A program made the position numbers and the translations under genes. Under the pieces are notes generated by a model. That model did no database searches and was not told the DNA's origin. It saw only the letters and a list, made by a program, of their open reading frames with translations. Positions 32,493-40,737 of a stretch of DNA of 40,737 bases are shown here, one piece after another (positions within the stretch are counted from its first letter, which is position 1; each line of letters opens with the position of its first letter). Source of the DNA: Arthrobacter sp. (GTDB lineage Bacteria > Actinomycetota > Actinomycetes > Actinomycetales > Micrococcaceae); the NCBI GenBank assembly GCA_026393275.1, contig JAPLAM010000098.1, positions 1 to 40,737 of the forward strand, written 5' to 3'.

Positions 32493-33851
32493 TTACGCCT
32501 TGGCCTTTCCGAGCAGGATCCTGGCCTCGGCCACGAGCGTGATGGACCCCGTGACCAGGATCCCGCCAGCCAAGTCGTCATTGGCTTCGGCGCGCTCCAC
32601 CGCCCATTCGAGGGCATCGTCGAGCTTCTCGGCCACGTGGACGTTGTCGCCGCCGAAGCCCAGGTCCAGCGCCAGCTCCGCGAGGTCCTGGGCCGGCACG
32701 GCGCGCGGCGAGTTGGACTGGGTGAAGCAGTACTCCGAGGCGAGGTCGCCGAGGGATTCCTTGAGCTGGCGGAGGATTTCCTCGGCGTCCTTGTCCTTCA
32801 GGACGCCCACCACAACCACGAGCTTGCTGAAGCTGAAGGCCTCGTGGATGGCCTCGGCGGAAACCCGGATGCCCTCGGGGTTGTGCGCGGCGTCCACGAT
32901 GATGGTCGGCGCGGTGCGGAGAACCTCGAGGCGGCCTGGGGAGGTGACGGACGCGAAGGCCTCCTGCAGCAGCTCGCCGTCGAGCGGCTTCTCCGCCCCG
33001 AAAAATGCCTCCAGTGCCGCGATCGCGACGGCGGCGTTTTCCGCCTGGTGTGCGCCGTGCAGCGGCACCAGCAGGTCTTCGTAGCGTCCCGCGATGCCCT
33101 GAATGTTCACCATTTGGCCGCCGACGGCGACGGTTCGGGATTCGACGCCGAACTCCACGCCTTCGAAGCGGAAGGGCACGTTTGCTTCCTTGGCCTTCTC
33201 CAGCAGGACCTGGGCCGCGTCGACGGGCTGTGCCGCACTGATCAGGAACCCGCCCGGCTTGATGATGCCGGCCTTTTCGTAGGCTATGTCCTCGGTGGTC
33301 TCGCCCAGCAGGTCGGTGTGGTCCAGTGAGATCGGGGTGACGACGGCGACCTGGCCGTCGCCGACGTTGGTCGCGTCGGTGATGCCGCCCAGGCCCACCT
33401 CGATCACGGCAACGTTGACCGGCTGGTCCGCGAAAACCGCGAAGCCCAAGATGGTCAGGCACTCGAAGTAGGTCAGCCGGGGCTGGCCTTCGGCGACGAG
33501 TTCGCCGTCCACGATGTCCAGGTAGGGGCGGATCTCATCCCAGATCCGGACGAACGTCTCGTCCGAGACCGGTTCGCCGTCAATGCTGATCCGCTCGGTG
33601 ACCTTGGAGAGGTGCGGGCTGGTGTACCGGCCGGTGCTCAGCCCGTGGGCCCGCAGCCCGGCCTCGATCATCCGCGCCGTGGAGGTCTTGCCGTTGGTGC
33701 CGGTGATGTGGATGATCGGGTACGCCTTCTGCGGCTCGCCCAGGATGTCCATCGCCCGGCGCAGCGGAGCCAGCCGCGGCTCCATCTTGTTTTCCGGCGC
33801 CCGGCCCAGCAGTTCGGCATAGACGCTCTCTACGGAAAATTCGTCGGTCAT
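32493..33851 (-). CDS. folC: Bifunctional folylpolyglutamate / dihydrofolate synthase FolC
   Basis: Adds glutamate to dihydropteroate and further glutamates to folates. The 452-residue Mur-ligase-type protein has the ATP loop [11 protein letters not shown] (48-58), then [40 protein letters not shown] and VDAAHNPEG. The usual Arg of GGR(x)DATN is Ile here, a change I cannot interpret. ATG 33851 lies 3 bp after the ileS stop. The operon order is ileS-folC-DUF4233-ndk. Confidence 0.96.
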   Translation of the reverse strand: MTDEFSVESVYAELLGRAPENKMEPRLAPLRRAMDILGEPQKAYPIIHITGTNGKTSTARMIEAGLRAHGLSTGRYTSPHLSKVTERISIDGEPVSDETFVRIWDEIRPYLDIVDGELVAEGQPRLTYFECLTILGFAVFADQPVNVAVIEVGLGGITDATNVGDGQVAVVTPISLDHTDLLGETTEDIAYEKAGIIKPGGFLISAAQPVDAAQVLLEKAKEANVPFRFEGVEFGVESRTVAVGGQMVNIQGIAGRYEDLLVPLHGAHQAENAAVAIAALEAFFGAEKPLDGELLQEAFASVTSPGRLEVLRTAPTIIVDAAHNPEGIRVSAEAIHEAFSFSKLVVVVGVLKDKDAEEILRQLKESLGDLASEYCFTQSNSPRAVPAQDLAELALDLGFGGDNVHVAEKLDDALEWAVERAEANDDLAGGILVTGSITLVAEARILLGKAKA

Positions 33852-33854
33852 GGC

Positions 33855-36800
33855 TTATGCCCCTGCTTCATTGGCTAGTTTTTCGACGGTGATCAGCGGT
33901 TCCTTGACCTCGGCGGGAACGGTCTCCAGTTCGAGGGTCAGGGTCTCGGTCTTGACCAGTTCGGCGTGCGCCAGCAGTGCCGCGACGGTGGCCTGCGCGG
34001 CCGTTACGGTGGTGCGGATCCGGTCGCTGACGTTCAGTCCGGCGTCCTTGCGGGCCTGCTGGATGGCGCGGACGAGGTCCCGTGCGGCACCTTCGGCCTC
34101 GAGCTCGGGCGTGACCTCGGTGTTGAGCACCACGAAGCCGCCACCGGGAAGCACCGCGGCCGCGCGCGACGCCTCGCCCTCGGCAGCGTCGGCCACCACG
34201 GTCTCCAGGGTGTATTCCTGCGGTTCGAGCGCGAGCCCGCCGGCGGTGACCACCCCGGCCTCGTCCACGGACCAGTCGCCGGACTTGGAGCCCTTGATGG
34301 CCTGCTGGACGTTCTTGCCCAGCCGCGGTCCGGCGGCCCGGGCGTTCACCACGAGTTTCTGCTCGATCCCGAACTCCTCCGGGGAGGCGCTCTCGGCGTC
34401 GAGCAGGCGCACGGAGCGCAGGTTCAGTTCATCGGCGACGACGGCGGCGAAGCCTTCCAGCGCGGCCGCGCCGGGTGCCACCACGGTGAGCTCCTGCAGC
34501 GGCAGGCGCACGCGCAGGTTCGCGGCCTTGCGCAGCGAGGATCCGGTGGAGCAGATCTGCTGCACCCGGTCCATGGCCTCGACCAGAGCCGGGTTGGCCG
34601 GGAACAGGTCCGCGTCCGGCCAGTCGGCCAGGTGCACGGAGCGGCCGCCGGTGAGGCCGCGCCAGATCTCCTCGGAGACCAGCGGCAGCAGCGACGCCGC
34701 CACCCGGCAGACCGTTTCCAGTGCGGTGTAGAGCGCGTCGAAGGCGTCGACGTTTTCGTCGAAGAACCGCTGGCGGCTGCGGCGGACGTACCAGTTGGTG
34801 AGCATGTCCAGGTAGCCGCGGAGCTCGTCGCAGGCCCCGGAGATGTCGTAGCCGTCCAGCTGCGCGGTCATGTTCCGGACCAAGTCCCCGGTGTTGGCCA
34901 TGAGGTACGTGTCCAGGGTGTCGGCGTAGCCGTCGTAGCGCAGCTTCGCCTCATACCCCTTACCGCTGTCCGCGGCGTTCGTGTAGAGCGTGAAGAAGCT
35001 GTACACGTTCCACAACGGCAGGATGACCTGGCGGACGCCGTCGCGGATGCCCTGCTCGGTGACCACGAGGTTGCCGCCGCGCAGGATCGGGCTGGCCATC
35101 AGGAACCAGCGCATCGCGTCGGAGCCGTCGCGGTCCAGGACCTCGGAGACGTCCGGGTAGTTGCGCAGGCTCTTGGACATCTTCTGCCCGTCGGAGCCGA
35201 GCACGATGCCGTGGCTGATGACGTTGCGGAAGGCCGGGCGGTCGAACAGCGCGGTGGAGAGGATGTGCAGCATGTAGAACCAGCCGCGGGTCTGCCCGAT
35301 GTACTCGACGATGAAGTCGGCCGGGTTGTGGGTTTCGAACCATTCCTCGTTCTGGAACGGGAAATGGACCTGGGCGTAGGGCATCGAGCCGGAGTCGAAC
35401 CAGACGTCCAGGACGTCCTCGACGCGGCGCATCACGGACTGGCCTTCTTCCGGGGTGCGGGGATCGTCCGGGTTCGGGCGGGTGAGTTCGTCGATGAACG
35501 GCCGGTGCAGGTCCACCTGGCCGTCGTTGTTCAGCGGCAGCCGGCCGAAGTCGGCTTCGATCTCGGCGAGCGAGCCATAGACGTCGGTCCGCGGGTAGTC
35601 CGGGTCGGTGGACTGCCAGACCGGGATGGGGCTGCCCCAGTAGCGGTTGCGGCTGATCGACCAGTCGCGGGCGTTGGCGAGCCACTTGCCGAACTGGCCG
35701 TCCTTGACGTTGCCGGGGATCCAGTTGATCTCCTGGTTCAGTTCCGACATGCGGTCCTTGAACTTGGTGACCTCGACATACCAAGAAGAGACGGCGCGGT
35801 AGATCAGCGGGTTGCGGCAGCGCCAGCAGTGCGGGTAGCTGTGCTCGTAGCTGGCCTGGCGGACCAGCCGGCCCTCGGCGCGGAGCACCTGGGTGATGGG
35901 CTTGTTGGCGTCGAACACCTGGAGCCCGGCGATCTCCGCCAGCGGGCCGGAGTTGAACAGGGGGAGGAACTTTGCGCCCTCGTCGACCGAGAGGACCACG
36001 GGGATGCCGGCCTCTTCGCAGACCTTCTGGTCGTCTTCACCGTAGGCAGGTGCCTGGTGGACGATGCCGGTGCCGTCGGTGGTGGTGACGTAGTCGGCGA
36101 CGAGGAAGCGCCAGGCGTTCTCGGTGCCGTACTTCTCGGCGTCGTGGAAGTAGTTCCAGAGCGGCTCGTAGGCCAGGCCCTCGAGCTCCGCGCCGGTGTG
36201 CCGGGAGGTGACGGCTGCCTCGGCGGCGGCGGCGCCCTCGGCGCCGTCGCCGTAGCCGAGGTCCTTGGCGTACGCGCCCAGCAGGTCCGCGGCGAGCAGG
36301 AAGCTGCCGGTGACGGGAGCCTCGGGCGCGGCGGCCTTGATGCCGTTCGGGCCGGCGGGCACCACCACGTAATCGATGGCGGGGCCGACGGCGAGCGCCA
36401 GGTTGGTGGGCAGCGTCCAGGGCGTGGTGGTCCAGGCGAGCGCCTGCACCCCGGCGAGCTGCCGGGAGAGCTCGGATACCCCCTCCGTGATCGGGAAAGT
36501 CACCGTGACCGTCTGGTCCTGGCGGTTCTTGTAGACGTCGTCGTCCATGCGCAGCTCATGGTTGGACAGCGGCGTCTCGTCCTTCCAGCAGTAGGGCAGC
36601 ACGCGGTAGCCGTTGTAGGTCAGGCCCTTTTCGTGCAGCTGCTTGAAAGCCCAGAGCACCGACTCCATGTACTCGACGTTGAGCGTCTTGTAGTCGTTGT
36701 CGAAGTCCACCCAGCGCGCCTGGCGGGTGACGTAGCTCTTCCACTCGTCGGCGTACTTCATCACGGAGGCACGGCAGGCATCGTTGAACTTGTCGATGCC

Positions 36801-37214
36801 CATGTCCTCGATCTGGGTTTTGTCCGTCATCCCGAGCTGCTTCATGGCTTCCAGCTCGGCAGGCAGGCCGTGGGTGTCCCAGCCGAACCGGCGCTCGACG
36901 CGGCGGCCGCGCTGGGTCTGGTAGCGCGCCACAAGGTCCTTGGCGTAGCCGGTCAGCAGGTGGCCGTAGTGCGGCAGGCCGTTGGCGAACGGCGGGCCGT
37001 CATAGAAGACGAACTCGTTGCTGCCGGGCTCGCCGCCGGGAAGCTCGGAATCCCGCTGGTCGATGCTGGCCTGGAAGGTGCCGTCCTGGTCCCAGTACTT
37101 GAGGATGCGCGCTTCGAGCTCCGGGAACTTCACGGAGGCGGACACGCCGGAGGTTGTGGCGGCAGAGGCGGTGGCATCTGACGCTGCGGCTGAGGCCTTG
37201 GGGTAATGGGTCAT
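33855..37214 (-). CDS. ileS: Isoleucyl-tRNA synthetase
   Basis: Charges tRNA-Ile. The 1119-residue class I synthetase has [18 protein letters not shown] with the HxGH motif as HYGH (82-85), and KMSKSLRN (near 677). Editing-domain blocks such as [11 protein letters not shown] and a C-terminal anticodon-binding part are present. The length and the GLPHYGHLL form match the eukaryote-like type 2 IleS found in actinobacteria, a type known for low mupirocin sensitivity. The active-site order stays the normal HxGH. ATG 37214 has AGGA 7 nt upstream, and that site lies in the T-box expression platform. The first 27 residues are a low-complexity Ala/Ser/Thr tail. Confidence 0.97.
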   Translation of the reverse strand: MTHYPKASAAASDATASAATTSGVSASVKFPELEARILKYWDQDGTFQASIDQRDSELPGGEPGSNEFVFYDGPPFANGLPHYGHLLTGYAKDLVARYQTQRGRRVERRFGWDTHGLPAELEAMKQLGMTDKTQIEDMGIDKFNDACRASVMKYADEWKSYVTRQARWVDFDNDYKTLNVEYMESVLWAFKQLHEKGLTYNGYRVLPYCWKDETPLSNHELRMDDDVYKNRQDQTVTVTFPITEGVSELSRQLAGVQALAWTTTPWTLPTNLALAVGPAIDYVVVPAGPNGIKAAAPEAPVTGSFLLAADLLGAYAKDLGYGDGAEGAAAAEAAVTSRHTGAELEGLAYEPLWNYFHDAEKYGTENAWRFLVADYVTTTDGTGIVHQAPAYGEDDQKVCEEAGIPVVLSVDEGAKFLPLFNSGPLAEIAGLQVFDANKPITQVLRAEGRLVRQASYEHSYPHCWRCRNPLIYRAVSSWYVEVTKFKDRMSELNQEINWIPGNVKDGQFGKWLANARDWSISRNRYWGSPIPVWQSTDPDYPRTDVYGSLAEIEADFGRLPLNNDGQVDLHRPFIDELTRPNPDDPRTPEEGQSVMRRVEDVLDVWFDSGSMPYAQVHFPFQNEEWFETHNPADFIVEYIGQTRGWFYMLHILSTALFDRPAFRNVISHGIVLGSDGQKMSKSLRNYPDVSEVLDRDGSDAMRWFLMASPILRGGNLVVTEQGIRDGVRQVILPLWNVYSFFTLYTNAADSGKGYEAKLRYDGYADTLDTYLMANTGDLVRNMTAQLDGYDISGACDELRGYLDMLTNWYVRRSRQRFFDENVDAFDALYTALETVCRVAASLLPLVSEEIWRGLTGGRSVHLADWPDADLFPANPALVEAMDRVQQICSTGSSLRKAANLRVRLPLQELTVVAPGAAALEGFAAVVADELNLRSVRLLDAESASPEEFGIEQKLVVNARAAGPRLGKNVQQAIKGSKSGDWSVDEAGVVTAGGLALEPQEYTLETVVADAAEGEASRAAAVLPGGGFVVLNTEVTPELEAEGAARDLVRAIQQARKDAGLNVSDRIRTTVTAAQATVAALLAHAELVKTETLTLELETVPAEVKEPLITVEKLANEAGA

Positions 37215-37218
37215 CTCG

Positions 37219-37500
37219 ACATCCTGGGTTGAGCTAGTGAACAACGGGATTCATTCAGGATGCGAGGACGGTCCCTGTGCTGTCGGAACAACACCGGCGC
37301 CGCGGTACCACCTCACTTACCGGCACCGGTCCCGCACCCTTCCCCTAAGAATCCAAAGGAAAGCGCTGCACCGGCGTCGGCCGCTCGTTGACTGCTGTGA
37401 CGGGCTTACCCGTCCGGTTCTACCGGCCCTGGCGCGTTATGCTGCTGCGCCGGGGCGTTCTTCCGGAAGCTCACCGGTGATGGCCGGGTCAAAGCTGATA
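37219..37500 (-). ncRNA. T-box riboswitch controlling ileS translation
   Basis: Read on the minus strand: a short Stem I with the Ile specifier ATC (37479-37481) in GGCCATCACCGGTGAGC, then GGAAGAACG. Next comes the T-box bulge GGTGGTACCGCGG (37300-37312), which pairs with the CCA end of uncharged tRNA-Ile. The ribosome site CAGGATG (37220-37226) is the exact complement of CATCCTG (37256-37262), an evident sequestering helix. There is no terminator, so control is of translation, as known for actinobacterial ileS T-boxes. Confidence 0.92.
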
Positions 37501-37505
37501 AGTCG

Positions 37506-37511
37506 ATGTTA
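37506..37511 (-). promoter_or_regulatory. Candidate -10 element for the ileS T-box transcript
   Basis: TAACAT on the minus strand lies about 7 bp before the point where the T-box fold begins (near 37499). No good -35 was seen at 17-18 bp. Confidence 0.35.
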
Positions 37512-37549
37512 CCGGAAAGGACTGCCGCATGCGGTCCCGACGGTTCGGG

Positions 37550-38323
37550 CTAACCCTTGCGGATGACCTTGAAGTTGGCGGCCTGTGCCACCGGGCGGAT
37601 CACGATCTGGTCCAGGTTGACGTGGTGGGGCGCGGTTACCGCGTAACGGACGACGTCGGCGACGTCGCCGGCCGTGAGGGGCTTCTCCACCCCGGCGTAC
37701 ACCTGGTCCGCGGCGCCCCGGTCGCCGAGCCGGTTCAGCGAGAACTCCTCGGTCTGCACCATGCCGGGGGCCACCTCGATCACGCGGAGGTTGTGCTCGG
37801 CCTCTTCGAGCCGCAGGGCCCCGGTGAGGGCGTGCTGCGCGAATTTGGCGGCGTTGTAGCCGCCGCCGCCCTCGTAGGCGGACAGGCCCGCCGTCGAGGT
37901 CAGGTTCAGGACGGTGCCTTCGCCGCAGGCGCGCAGCATCGGCAGGAACGCGCGGGTGAGCTTGAGGGTGCCGAGCACGTTGACGTCGTACATCCACTCC
38001 CAGTCCTCGGTCCGGGCATCCGCGACCTTGTCCGCGCCGCGTGCCCCGCCGGCGATGTTGACCAGGGTGTCGATGCCGCCGGCACGGGTCACCTCAGCCA
38101 CCAGCCGGGCGACGGCGGCGTCGTCCGTCACGTCGGCAGGGAGAGCGACGGCGCCGGTCTCGGCGGCGAGCGCCTCAAGCCGTTCGGCGCGGCGGGCGAC
38201 GGCGAAAACGGTCCAGCCTTCGTTTCGGAGTGCACGCACGGTGGCCTCGCCGATCCCGGTGCTGGCGCCGGTGACGACCGCCGCTTTGACTACTGCCGAA
38301 TTGTTCTGGATGCCCTCAGTCAT
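37550..38323 (-). CDS. Short-chain dehydrogenase/reductase (SDR)
   Basis: A 257-residue classical SDR. It shows the cofactor loop TGASTGIG (18-25), NIAG (89-92), the catalytic Ser143 in NLTSTAG, and YxxxK as Tyr156-Lys160 in YNAAK. The Arg residues after the second strand (ARRAERL) favour NADP(H). YdfG-like 3-hydroxy acid dehydrogenases share the ending YAVTAPHHVNLDQIVIRP, so a hydroxy acid or serine-type substrate is plausible. That is only a guess from pattern. It stands alone between ileS and the DUF488 gene, 17 bp after the latter. Confidence 0.9.
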   Translation of the reverse strand: MTEGIQNNSAVVKAAVVTGASTGIGEATVRALRNEGWTVFAVARRAERLEALAAETGAVALPADVTDDAAVARLVAEVTRAGGIDTLVNIAGGARGADKVADARTEDWEWMYDVNVLGTLKLTRAFLPMLRACGEGTVLNLTSTAGLSAYEGGGGYNAAKFAQHALTGALRLEEAEHNLRVIEVAPGMVQTEEFSLNRLGDRGAADQVYAGVEKPLTAGDVADVVRYAVTAPHHVNLDQIVIRPVAQAANFKVIRKG

Positions 38324-38340
38324 GGCACCACCCTAACTTG

Positions 38341-38709
38341 TTAGTGCTGCAGGAACTCCAGCAGCACCCGGGCGTGGTTGGTCTCCGGGTCCCGGGCGCC
38401 GAACAGCAGGGTCACCTTCCCGTGCCTGGCTGCCAGCTCCCGCAGGGTGTCAACGGCCGGGTTGGATTCGAGCTCCGCCTCGTAGGCGGCGCGGAAATCC
38501 GCGAACCGTTCCTGCATATGCGCAAATTCCGTGCGCAGCGGCGGTGAAGGCGCCACTTCCTTGAGCCACAGCTCCAGCTGCGCGCGCTCCTTGCTGACCC
38601 CACGCGGCCAGAGCCGGTCCACCAGGACCCGGCAACCGTCGTCGTCGGCGGGCTCGTCGTAAACGCGCTTAATCGCATAACTTCCGGTACGTTCCTCCAT
38701 CTGCTGCAT
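38341..38709 (-). CDS. DUF488 family protein
   Basis: A 122-residue protein of the DUF488 family. It is recognised by AIKRVYDEP near the start, RVLVDRLWPRGVSKE, LWLKEVAPSPPLR and the ending VTLLFGARDPETNHARVLLEFL. The function is not established. ATG 38709 is used; ATG 38700 (MEERTG) is equally possible and no clear ribosome site helps. It is probably co-transcribed with the SDR downstream and diverges from valS. Confidence 0.88.
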   Translation of the reverse strand: MQQMEERTGSYAIKRVYDEPADDDGCRVLVDRLWPRGVSKERAQLELWLKEVAPSPPLRTEFAHMQERFADFRAAYEAELESNPAVDTLRELAARHGKVTLLFGARDPETNHARVLLEFLQH

Positions 38710-38764
38710 GCTACTGCAGGTCAAGGATGCGGGACGCAGTGCAAAAGAATGGAAGAATTAGCCC

Positions 38765-40737
38765 ATGGCTGAAGACACGCAGGGTACAGACACGCCCACC
38801 ACCGCCCCCATCAACGTTCCGGACAAGCCCGCCCTGGAGGGGCTGGAAGCGGCCCTCACCCGGCGCTGGCTTGAGGAAGGGACCTACAAGTTCAACCGGG
38901 ACACCACCCGGGAACAGGTCTACTCGATCGACACTCCCCCGCCCACGGCGTCGGGGTCGCTGCACGTGGGGCACATGTTCTCCTACACCCAGACCGACGT
39001 CCTGGCCCGCTACCAGCGGATGACCGGCAAGAACGTCTTCTACCCGATGGGCTGGGACGACAACGGCCTGCCCACCGAGCGGCGTGTGCAGAACTACTAC
39101 GGCGTGCGCTGCGACCCGGCCATCCCGTACGACGCCGGCTACCGGCCGCCGGCGGAGCCCGCCAAGAACCAGCGCGACTTCGACGTCATCGGCCGCCGCA
39201 ACTTCATCGAACTCTGCGAAGAACTCGCCGTCGAGGACGAAAAGGTCTTCGAGAACCTGTTCCAGACCCTCGGACTGTCCGTCGACTGGGACCTGACCTA
39301 CCGGACCATCGACGACAAGTCACGGGCCATCTCGCAGCGGGCCTTCCTGGCCAACCTCACCGCCGGCGACGCGTACATGGCGGAGGCCCCCACCCTGTGG
39401 GACGTCACCTTCCGTACCGCCGTGGCCCAGGCCGAGCTGGAGGACCGCGAGGTCGCCGGCGCGTACTACCGCTACCCGTTCTTCACCGCCGAGGGCGAGA
39501 AGATCTACATCGAGACCACGCGCCCCGAGCTGCTCGCCGCGTGTGCCGCCCTGGTGGCGAACCCCGACGACGAGCGGTACCAGCCGCTGTTCGGCAAGAA
39601 GGTCACCTCTCCCCTGTTCGGCGTCGAGGTGGAGGTCAAGGCCCACCCGCTCGCCAAGGCGGACAAGGGCTCCGGCATCGCCATGGTCTGCACCTTCGGT
39701 GACCTCACCGATGTCACCTGGTGGCGCGAGCTCCAGTTGCCCACCCGCGCGATCGTGGGCCGTGACGGCCGCATCATCGGTGACACCCCGGACTGGATCA
39801 CGTCCGCCGAGGGCCGCACCGCGTTCGAGGCCATCGCCGGCAAGACGGTCTTCGGCGCCAAGGAAGGCGTGGTGGAACTCCTCGCCGCCGCTGACCTGCT
39901 GGACGGCGAACCCAAGAAGATCATGCACCCGGTCAACTTCTTCGAAAAGGGCGACAAGCCCCTCGAGGTCGTCACGTCCCGCCAGTGGTACATCCGCAAC
40001 GGCGGCCGCGACGAGGACCGCCGCGGGCGCCTGATCGGCCGCGGCAACGAGATCGAATTCCACCCGGCCTTCATGCGCTCGCGCTACGAGAACTGGATCA
40101 CCGGCCTGAACGGCGACTGGCTGGTTTCCCGCCAGCGCTTCTTCGGCGTGCCGGTGCCGGTCTGGTACCCGCTCGACGCCGACGGCAACCCGGACTACGA
40201 CGCGCCCGTGCTGCCCGCCGACTCCCAGCTCCCGGTGGACCCCGCCGCGGATGCGGCCCCCGGCTACGAGGAAGCCCAGCGCGACGTGCCGGGCGGTTTC
40301 ACCGGCGACGCCGATGTCCTGGACACCTGGGCGACCTCCTCGCTGACCCCGCAGATAGTGGGCGGCTGGAGCACCGACGAGGCACTCTTCGCGAAGGTGT
40401 TCCCGTTCGACGTGCGCCCGCAGGCCCACGACATCATCCGGACCTGGCTGTTCTCCACCGCCGTCCGCGCCGATGCCCTGCAGGACGTCGCCCCGTGGAA
40501 GCACGCGGCGATCTCCGGCTGGATCCTCGACCCGGACCGCAAGAAGATGTCCAAGTCCAAGGGCAACGTGATTGTCCCGACCGACGTGCTCAACGAATAC
40601 GGTTCGGACGCCGTCCGCTACTGGGCGGCCTCGGCCAAGCTCGGCGCGGACACCGCCTACGAGATCGCACAGATGAAGATCGGCCGCCGCCTGGCGATCA
40701 AGCTGCTCAACGCCTCGAAGTTTGTGCTCAACCTGGG
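38765..40737 (+). CDS. valS: Valyl-tRNA synthetase (N-terminal part)
   Basis: Charges tRNA-Val. The first 657 codons are present; the gene runs off the right edge. Class I signatures are HVGH (67-70) in [20 protein letters not shown] and KMSKS (near 594) in [10 protein letters not shown]. Between them, the block [20 protein letters not shown] and the editing part [16 protein letters not shown] are clear. These forms ([17 protein letters not shown]) belong to the archaeal-like ValS type carried by actinobacteria. ATG 38765 follows GGAAG. It diverges from the DUF488 gene. Confidence 0.97.
   Translation, partial: MAEDTQGTDTPTTAPINVPDKPALEGLEAALTRRWLEEGTYKFNRDTTREQVYSIDTPPPTASGSLHVGHMFSYTQTDVLARYQRMTGKNVFYPMGWDDNGLPTERRVQNYYGVRCDPAIPYDAGYRPPAEPAKNQRDFDVIGRRNFIELCEELAVEDEKVFENLFQTLGLSVDWDLTYRTIDDKSRAISQRAFLANLTAGDAYMAEAPTLWDVTFRTAVAQAELEDREVAGAYYRYPFFTAEGEKIYIETTRPELLAACAALVANPDDERYQPLFGKKVTSPLFGVEVEVKAHPLAKADKGSGIAMVCTFGDLTDVTWWRELQLPTRAIVGRDGRIIGDTPDWITSAEGRTAFEAIAGKTVFGAKEGVVELLAAADLLDGEPKKIMHPVNFFEKGDKPLEVVTSRQWYIRNGGRDEDRRGRLIGRGNEIEFHPAFMRSRYENWITGLNGDWLVSRQRFFGVPVPVWYPLDADGNPDYDAPVLPADSQLPVDPAADAAPGYEEAQRDVPGGFTGDADVLDTWATSSLTPQIVGGWSTDEALFAKVFPFDVRPQAHDIIRTWLFSTAVRADALQDVAPWKHAAISGWILDPDRKKMSKSKGNVIVPTDVLNEYGSDAVRYWAASAKLGADTAYEIAQMKIGRRLAIKLLNASKFVLNL

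Noticed and set aside
33966..37181. 1071-residue open frame on the + strand opposite ileS
   Set aside because: Antisense shadow of ileS; its composition follows from the codon bias of the real gene.

Overview
The window is high-GC DNA (strong G/C preference at third codon positions, many GTG and TTG starts) from an actinobacterium, most likely of the Micrococcaceae (Arthrobacter / Pseudarthrobacter type). The grounds are the gene orders rplU-rpmA-obgE-proB-proA-nadD-rsfS and ndk-DUF4233-folC-ileS with an actinobacterial translational T-box, the class Ib nrdHIE set, and the mycobacterial-type gene triplet of amine oxidase, DUF1365 protein and cyclopropane synthase. Nearly everything is chromosomal core. 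I see no transposase, integrase, phage gene or CRISPR array. Both edges cut genes: nrdE on the left and valS on the right.

Layout. 1-1600: the 5' part of nrdE with nrdI and nrdH on the minus strand, behind a promoter that overlaps an NrdR-like palindrome, with a cluster of DnaA-box-like sites upstream. 1648-6338: a translationally coupled lipid-modification operon (FAD amine oxidase, DUF1365, CFA synthase) diverging from a LysR regulator. 6342-8351: an aldehyde dehydrogenase diverging from a DUF2004-like protein. 8445-11788: metF-metE, methionine synthesis. 12030-13693: a palindromic operator candidate, a small unknown ORF and a ROK-family regulator. 13828-16230: an FMO-like flavoprotein and an RlmG-like rRNA methyltransferase. 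16295-24214: tRNA-Ala(GGC) and a long minus-strand run rplU, rpmA, obgE, proB, proA, a small membrane protein, nadD, an Ala/Pro-rich membrane protein and rsfS. This run links ribosome assembly, proline and NAD synthesis. 24571-26285: a ThiD-TenA fusion under a TPP riboswitch. 26416-29826: RNase E/G. 29827-30826: about 1 kb without a gene, holding a long rne leader and two direct copies of a 79-bp palindromic element. 30827-31504: a VKOR-family protein. 31594-37214: ndk, DUF4233, folC and ileS behind a T-box. 37550-38709: an SDR and a DUF488 protein. 38765-end: valS.

Regulation by RNA and DNA structure is the richest part of the window: a TPP riboswitch whose 3' strand contains the Shine-Dalgarno of a TTG-started gene, an ileS T-box with a visible SD-sequestering helix, several very long perfect hairpins between genes, and the two 79-bp elements. 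I found no clearly new multi-gene system. The least understood parts are the amine oxidase/DUF1365/CFA operon with its unusual Gln/Ser-rich inserts, the 448-residue membrane protein between nadD and rsfS, and the 79-bp repeat pair.
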